Shown here: piece after piece, positions 61,159-64,000 of the stretch
How positions within the stretch are numbered: the stretch's first letter is position 1
Layout of the letters: each line of letters starts with the position of its first letter
Assembly: GCA_000818945.1 (NCBI GenBank)
Contig: KN805370.1
Span: 322,111 to 386,110, forward strand
Direction: 5' to 3'
Source of the DNA: Schizochytrium sp. CCTCC M209059
Taxonomy: Eukaryota > Sar > Bigyra > Thraustochytrida > Thraustochytriidae
DNA length: 64,000 nucleotides
Position numbers and translations under genes: made by a program
Notes under the pieces: model-generated
Seen by the model: only the letters and a program-made list of their open reading frames with translations
Told to the model about the DNA's origin: nothing
The model's database searches: none

Positions 61159-61932
61159 ATGGGCAAGACTCGTGCGCGCGGCAAGTCCGCGGAGGGCGGC
61201 GGCAAGATGGCGGCGTCCGGGTCCGGGTCGGGCAACATCATGGACATGTTTCACTCGCGCAAGCGGACACGGACGAACGAAGCTGCGCGCAAGAAAGAAG
61301 CGGCGACGTCTGCAACGGCGAGCGAGCAGCGAGCGAGCAGCGCGCTCAAGACGCTGCGTAAAGAAAAGGTCAAGCAGGAAGAACCAGCTGTCCCGGCGAC
61401 GAAGAAGTCGCAAAAGAAGCAACACAAGGTGGTGGAGACTCAAGACAAAGACCAAGACGTTGGCATCGTCGACCTGTCAGTGCCATCGACGTCGGCAATT
61501 GATCTGGAACCTGAGGTTGACGTGGATTCTTTCCCCTACCGCGAAGACCTGAAAAAAATTGAAGAAGCCGAGCGCGGTCGCGAGGACTTGCCCTTTTCTA
61601 CCTACTTGACCGTGCACTACGAGCCACGCGGCGTCTCCGAAGATTCTCTTCAGCGGGAGTATGGTCGTAGCCCCCGTGATATCTTCAACACCAATGTGAA
61701 CAATTGTAAGGTCACGCAATACGTTCTGGACACGCATGTCGTTCCAGATGACTTTGATCGCAGTTCCAAGTATGGTCCGAGGAGCGGCGTCTGTTTTGAG
61801 GAGCGACTTATCTCGGCCTATGAACAGGGTTTGCTGGCGCCCAAGAACCCGGCTAAACCTCCTGTCAAAATGTGCCGTGAATGCGGGACATCGGGCCACT
61901 TTTGCTGGGAGTGTCCCTCGCTCATGGCCTAA
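61159..61932 (+). CDS. CCHC zinc-knuckle protein of unknown function
   Basis: 257 residues from the ATG at 61159. The N-terminal 110 residues are basic, Ala/Lys/Arg-rich and probably disordered, with a weak PIP-box-like segment (NIMDMFHSRKR, residues about 26-36) and a hydrophobic-acidic GIVDLSVP that resembles a SUMO-interacting motif. A globular-looking part (about 115-235: STYLTVHYEPRGVS, DIFNTNVNNCKVTQYVLDTHV, SGVCFEERLISAYEQGLL) is not recognised. The C-terminus is one CX2CX4HX4C knuckle (CRECGTSGHFCWEC), a single-stranded nucleic-acid-binding motif. A nuclear RNA/DNA-associated role is plausible; no named family assigned. It is convergent with the macrodomain gene. Confidence 0.75.
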   Translation: MGKTRARGKSAEGGGKMAASGSGSGNIMDMFHSRKRTRTNEAARKKEAATSATASEQRASSALKTLRKEKVKQEEPAVPATKKSQKKQHKVVETQDKDQDVGIVDLSVPSTSAIDLEPEVDVDSFPYREDLKKIEEAERGREDLPFSTYLTVHYEPRGVSEDSLQREYGRSPRDIFNTNVNNCKVTQYVLDTHVVPDDFDRSSKYGPRSGVCFEERLISAYEQGLLAPKNPAKPPVKMCRECGTSGHFCWECPSLMA

Positions 61933-62137
61933 CAAACTGACTGACTGAATGAATGGCAAGTGCAGATGTATAATTTTCTTCTTTTGTTCTGTCAGCTGTT
62001 CACCTCGAGTGTGTATCTCTGCGCAAGTCGTGAGTGCGCCGTAGCTTGCCACGTGGGGGCCGCGCAAAGAGTAAATCGCGTCATTTTCGAGAAAACAATG
62101 TCAAAAGTAAAAAAAATAAGGTCAGAGGTTCTCTCTT

Positions 62138-63571
62138 TCAGTTTTTGGGTTGGAAAAAGTGGGTGATGCGCGCAGAAGTAGGTCCTGCACCTCGGCTCTT
62201 TTCCGCACTCGAAGAAATCGGAGAAGGGCCTGAGATCGAAGAGGTTGTTTTTGACGCTACTTTTTGAAACATTGTCCTTTCCTTGGCTGACTCGGAAATA
62301 GTGCGCGACACCGATGCAGATAAGGCCGACTTCAAAATTGAGGAGGATGAGAAGGATGATGATGCTGCTGCTGATGCTGCTGCTGATGCTGCTGCTGATG
62401 ATGACGACGAGGAGGAGGAGGATGTAGAGGAAGAGGACTTTGACGAGGAAAGCTTTGATGCAGTGATATCCGATGATCGGGAATTTGGTTTTGATATGAG
62501 AGTGCTTACAGAATTGGGAGCAAGCTTGATGATCTTTGGTATAGTTGCGAGCTTGACAACGATTACGCGACGGCCTCGCTTGCGCATGTCATCTGCAAAT
62601 GTGTCGAGCATTTTGCGCACACGACTCCAGGAACCACCAGCGAGCCCACAGCCAATTAAATACGGAAAAGCAATAACGGTCTGCGAAGTCTTGTCCCGGA
62701 TGCAACGCAGACAGGATTCGAGCCAGCGGTATCGCATTTCGAGCGTCTCTCGAGGCGGGTCTGCTTTGCCTGGTTTGTGCTGAGAGAACAAGTTACATAC
62801 AGGAGGGCACACCTCGATGGTACCCAAAGGATCCCAGCCGCTCTTTTTGACACGCCATTTGCGTCGCGCATACACATTTGCATGCGGATACTTTTCGAAA
62901 ATGCTTTGTGCGATGCCTCGCGCTCCCGTTGTCATCGTGTTGCACTGATGACAAATAAGACAGTCCGAGAATCGATTAGGCATGTCTAGAAGATTACCTT
63001 CGAAGATCTCTGCGCCGCGGGTTATGCGTTCACGATGAGGAGGCTCTGCAGATCTTGCTCGTTTTCGCGAACCTGCATTGGGGTGATGAGCAGACAGAGT
63101 CTTGCCATTCGACGCAGGTGCTGCCGTCCCTTTGTTCCCATTTGTGGTAGCTGTCGCGTTCACGGAGTCCAAGTCACCAGCGAGTGAGCCCGACGCCTTG
63201 CCGGTAGGAAGGAGACGGCCCTGCGCGGCCTCAAGCTTGTTCTTCGAGGCGACATTCGGGGGTTCGCAAGCTGGCTGTGCTGGGCTGTGCGAGCCCTCAT
63301 CATTCTCGACTCCGGCTTTTGCTTCTACACACGTCGCAGCTTTTCCCTCGCGCTCTTTGTCCGCGCAGGCCGTGGTCATCGTTGGAGCGCAGCTGGACTC
63401 GGAGTTCTCCGGACCCGTCGCCATCGGCGTCGACGCTGCCGCGGCCACCGTCGTAGTTCCTGACGTTGTTGTCGCCGTCGCTGCCGATGACGATGACGCT
63501 GCACCCTCCATTTCCGAGCGGATTGCCTCGCTCTCTGTCTGCGCGGTCGCAGGTGCCTCCGTGGGCGGCAT
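62138..63571 (-). CDS. Macrodomain (ADP-ribose-binding) protein with C-terminal PIP-like motif
   Basis: 477 residues from the ATG at 63571. A disordered Ala/Ser/Thr-rich N-terminus (1-170) contains a basic patch (GSRKRARSAEPPHRER). The macrodomain spans about 195-340: ICHQCNTMTTGARGIAQSIFEKYP, GTIEVCPPVCNLFSQ, RYRWLESCLRCI, TVIAFPYLIGCGLAGGSWSRV. This is the Appr-1''-p-processing/OARD1-like type that binds, and sometimes hydrolyses, ADP-ribose conjugates. In its glycine loop the sequence is GCGLAGGSW; relatives I recall usually have an acidic residue there, so catalysis is uncertain. A Ser/Ala homopolymer region encoded by GCT/GCA-type repeats follows (about 360-400). The last residues, ARITHFFQPKN, resemble a PCNA-interacting (PIP) box such as the C-terminus of POLD3. 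A nuclear, replication- or repair-linked role is inferred. Confidence 0.82.
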   Translation of the reverse strand: MPPTEAPATAQTESEAIRSEMEGAASSSSAATATTTSGTTTVAAAASTPMATGPENSESSCAPTMTTACADKEREGKAATCVEAKAGVENDEGSHSPAQPACEPPNVASKNKLEAAQGRLLPTGKASGSLAGDLDSVNATATTNGNKGTAAPASNGKTLSAHHPNAGSRKRARSAEPPHRERITRGAEIFEGNLLDMPNRFSDCLICHQCNTMTTGARGIAQSIFEKYPHANVYARRKWRVKKSGWDPLGTIEVCPPVCNLFSQHKPGKADPPRETLEMRYRWLESCLRCIRDKTSQTVIAFPYLIGCGLAGGSWSRVRKMLDTFADDMRKRGRRVIVVKLATIPKIIKLAPNSVSTLISKPNSRSSDITASKLSSSKSSSSTSSSSSSSSSAAASAAASAAASSSFSSSSILKSALSASVSRTISESAKERTMFQKVASKTTSSISGPSPISSSAEKSRGAGPTSARITHFFQPKN

Positions 63572-64000
63572 GCTTCCTCCCTCTCCGTCGCGCTGGTGTA
63601 TCCGTGAATGTCAACCTGAAGTGAGTTTTGATGACCGCACTTTCCCATTTCCTACTCCCTGAAACCGCTACATATGAAACGGTGACGAGCATCCGTTCGC
63701 CGTTTCGCGGTCTACGAGTCTTTTTTTTCTTTTTCTTTCTTCTTCTTTCGTCTACTTATTTATTGCCTAGCGACTATGACTAGGCTAGCAGCAGCAGGCG
63801 GCACGTGCACGTGCACACACGCACGCGCGCGCACCCTTTCCAGGCTTGCTTGTCTGCGCTTGTGTTCCACTCACGCGCAGCAAGTGAAGTATCCGCGTCC
63901 GCACTATGCGGGTAAGTACTGGTTTCCTCGCAGGAGAAAGAATCGCGCGCAGCGCGGCGACTACGAGTTCTGGCACCGGGATCAACTTTCTCTCTGCCCT
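63572..64000. other. Right flank, promoter side of the macrodomain gene
   Basis: T/C-rich run (about 63720-63755) and an alternating purine-pyrimidine stretch (CACGTGCACGTG then CACGCGCG, about 63803-63832). A strong splice-donor-like GTAAGT stands at 63912 right after ATGCGG on the plus strand and could be the first exon of a gene leaving the window. No coding region can be called. Confidence 0.35.

Noticed and set aside
1..64000. tRNA, rRNA, CRISPR or integrated viral genes
   Set aside because: I looked for T-loop-like GTTCGA contexts, repeat-spacer arrays and polymerase or integrase motifs and found none that held up. A covariance-model search (tRNAscan-SE, Infernal) would be decisive.

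Overview
This window is nuclear DNA from a eukaryotic microbe with few introns. Very long uninterrupted reading frames (up to about 4,700 codons) sit on both strands, separated by GC-rich, microsatellite-rich spacers. There are no operons or ribosome-binding sites. A few small genes carry short GT-AG introns of about 87 to 181 bases. The gene content is plainly eukaryotic: ALG2, GnT-I, ORMDL, UPF2, SNAPC3, a Tctex-type dynein light chain and an ABC-F ATPase. The same DNA also carries cadherin/IPT giant receptors and Thr/Pro 'SYPT' stalks. Together these fit a stramenopile, most probably a labyrinthulomycete (thraustochytrid). The taxon is inferred from style and content, not from a marker gene.

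Layout, left to right. A 3,541-residue ankyrin/SAM-like/WGR-like/PARP protein (+) faces an ARM-repeat protein with a PH-like N-terminus (-). ALG2 (-), an ER mannosyltransferase, is divergent from a 2,218-residue LRR/helical-repeat/PH-like protein (+). Next come a small spliced Cys-rich gene (-), a giant Cys-rich/cadherin/IPT/multi-pass/coiled-coil membrane protein (-), GnT-I (-) and an ABC-F ATPase (+). Two neighbouring GH114-type secreted or membrane-anchored glycosidase-like genes (-) follow: one has a Thr/Pro stalk built of 288-bp repeats, the other has three GH114 domains of which the last looks degenerate. The right part is dense with short housekeeping genes: a spliced DYNLT (+), a spliced SNAPC3 (+), a spliced ORMDL (-), UPF2 (+), a CCHC zinc-knuckle protein (+) and a macrodomain protein ending in a PIP-box-like motif (-).

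Functional themes. Two N-glycan enzymes (ALG2, GnT-I) and ORMDL belong to ER/Golgi metabolism. UPF2 and the ABC-F protein act around translation and mRNA decay. A PARP at one end and a macrodomain protein at the other are potential writer and reader/eraser of ADP-ribose. The giant receptor and the GH114 pair point to cell-surface or extracellular-matrix biology. I saw no tRNA, rRNA, CRISPR array or transposon. DYNLT, SNAPC3, ORMDL and probably the small Cys-rich gene are only complete when introns are removed; I reconstructed them by eye from splice signals and family similarity. Several long frames begin at non-ATG codons, so for those I give the first plausible ATG.
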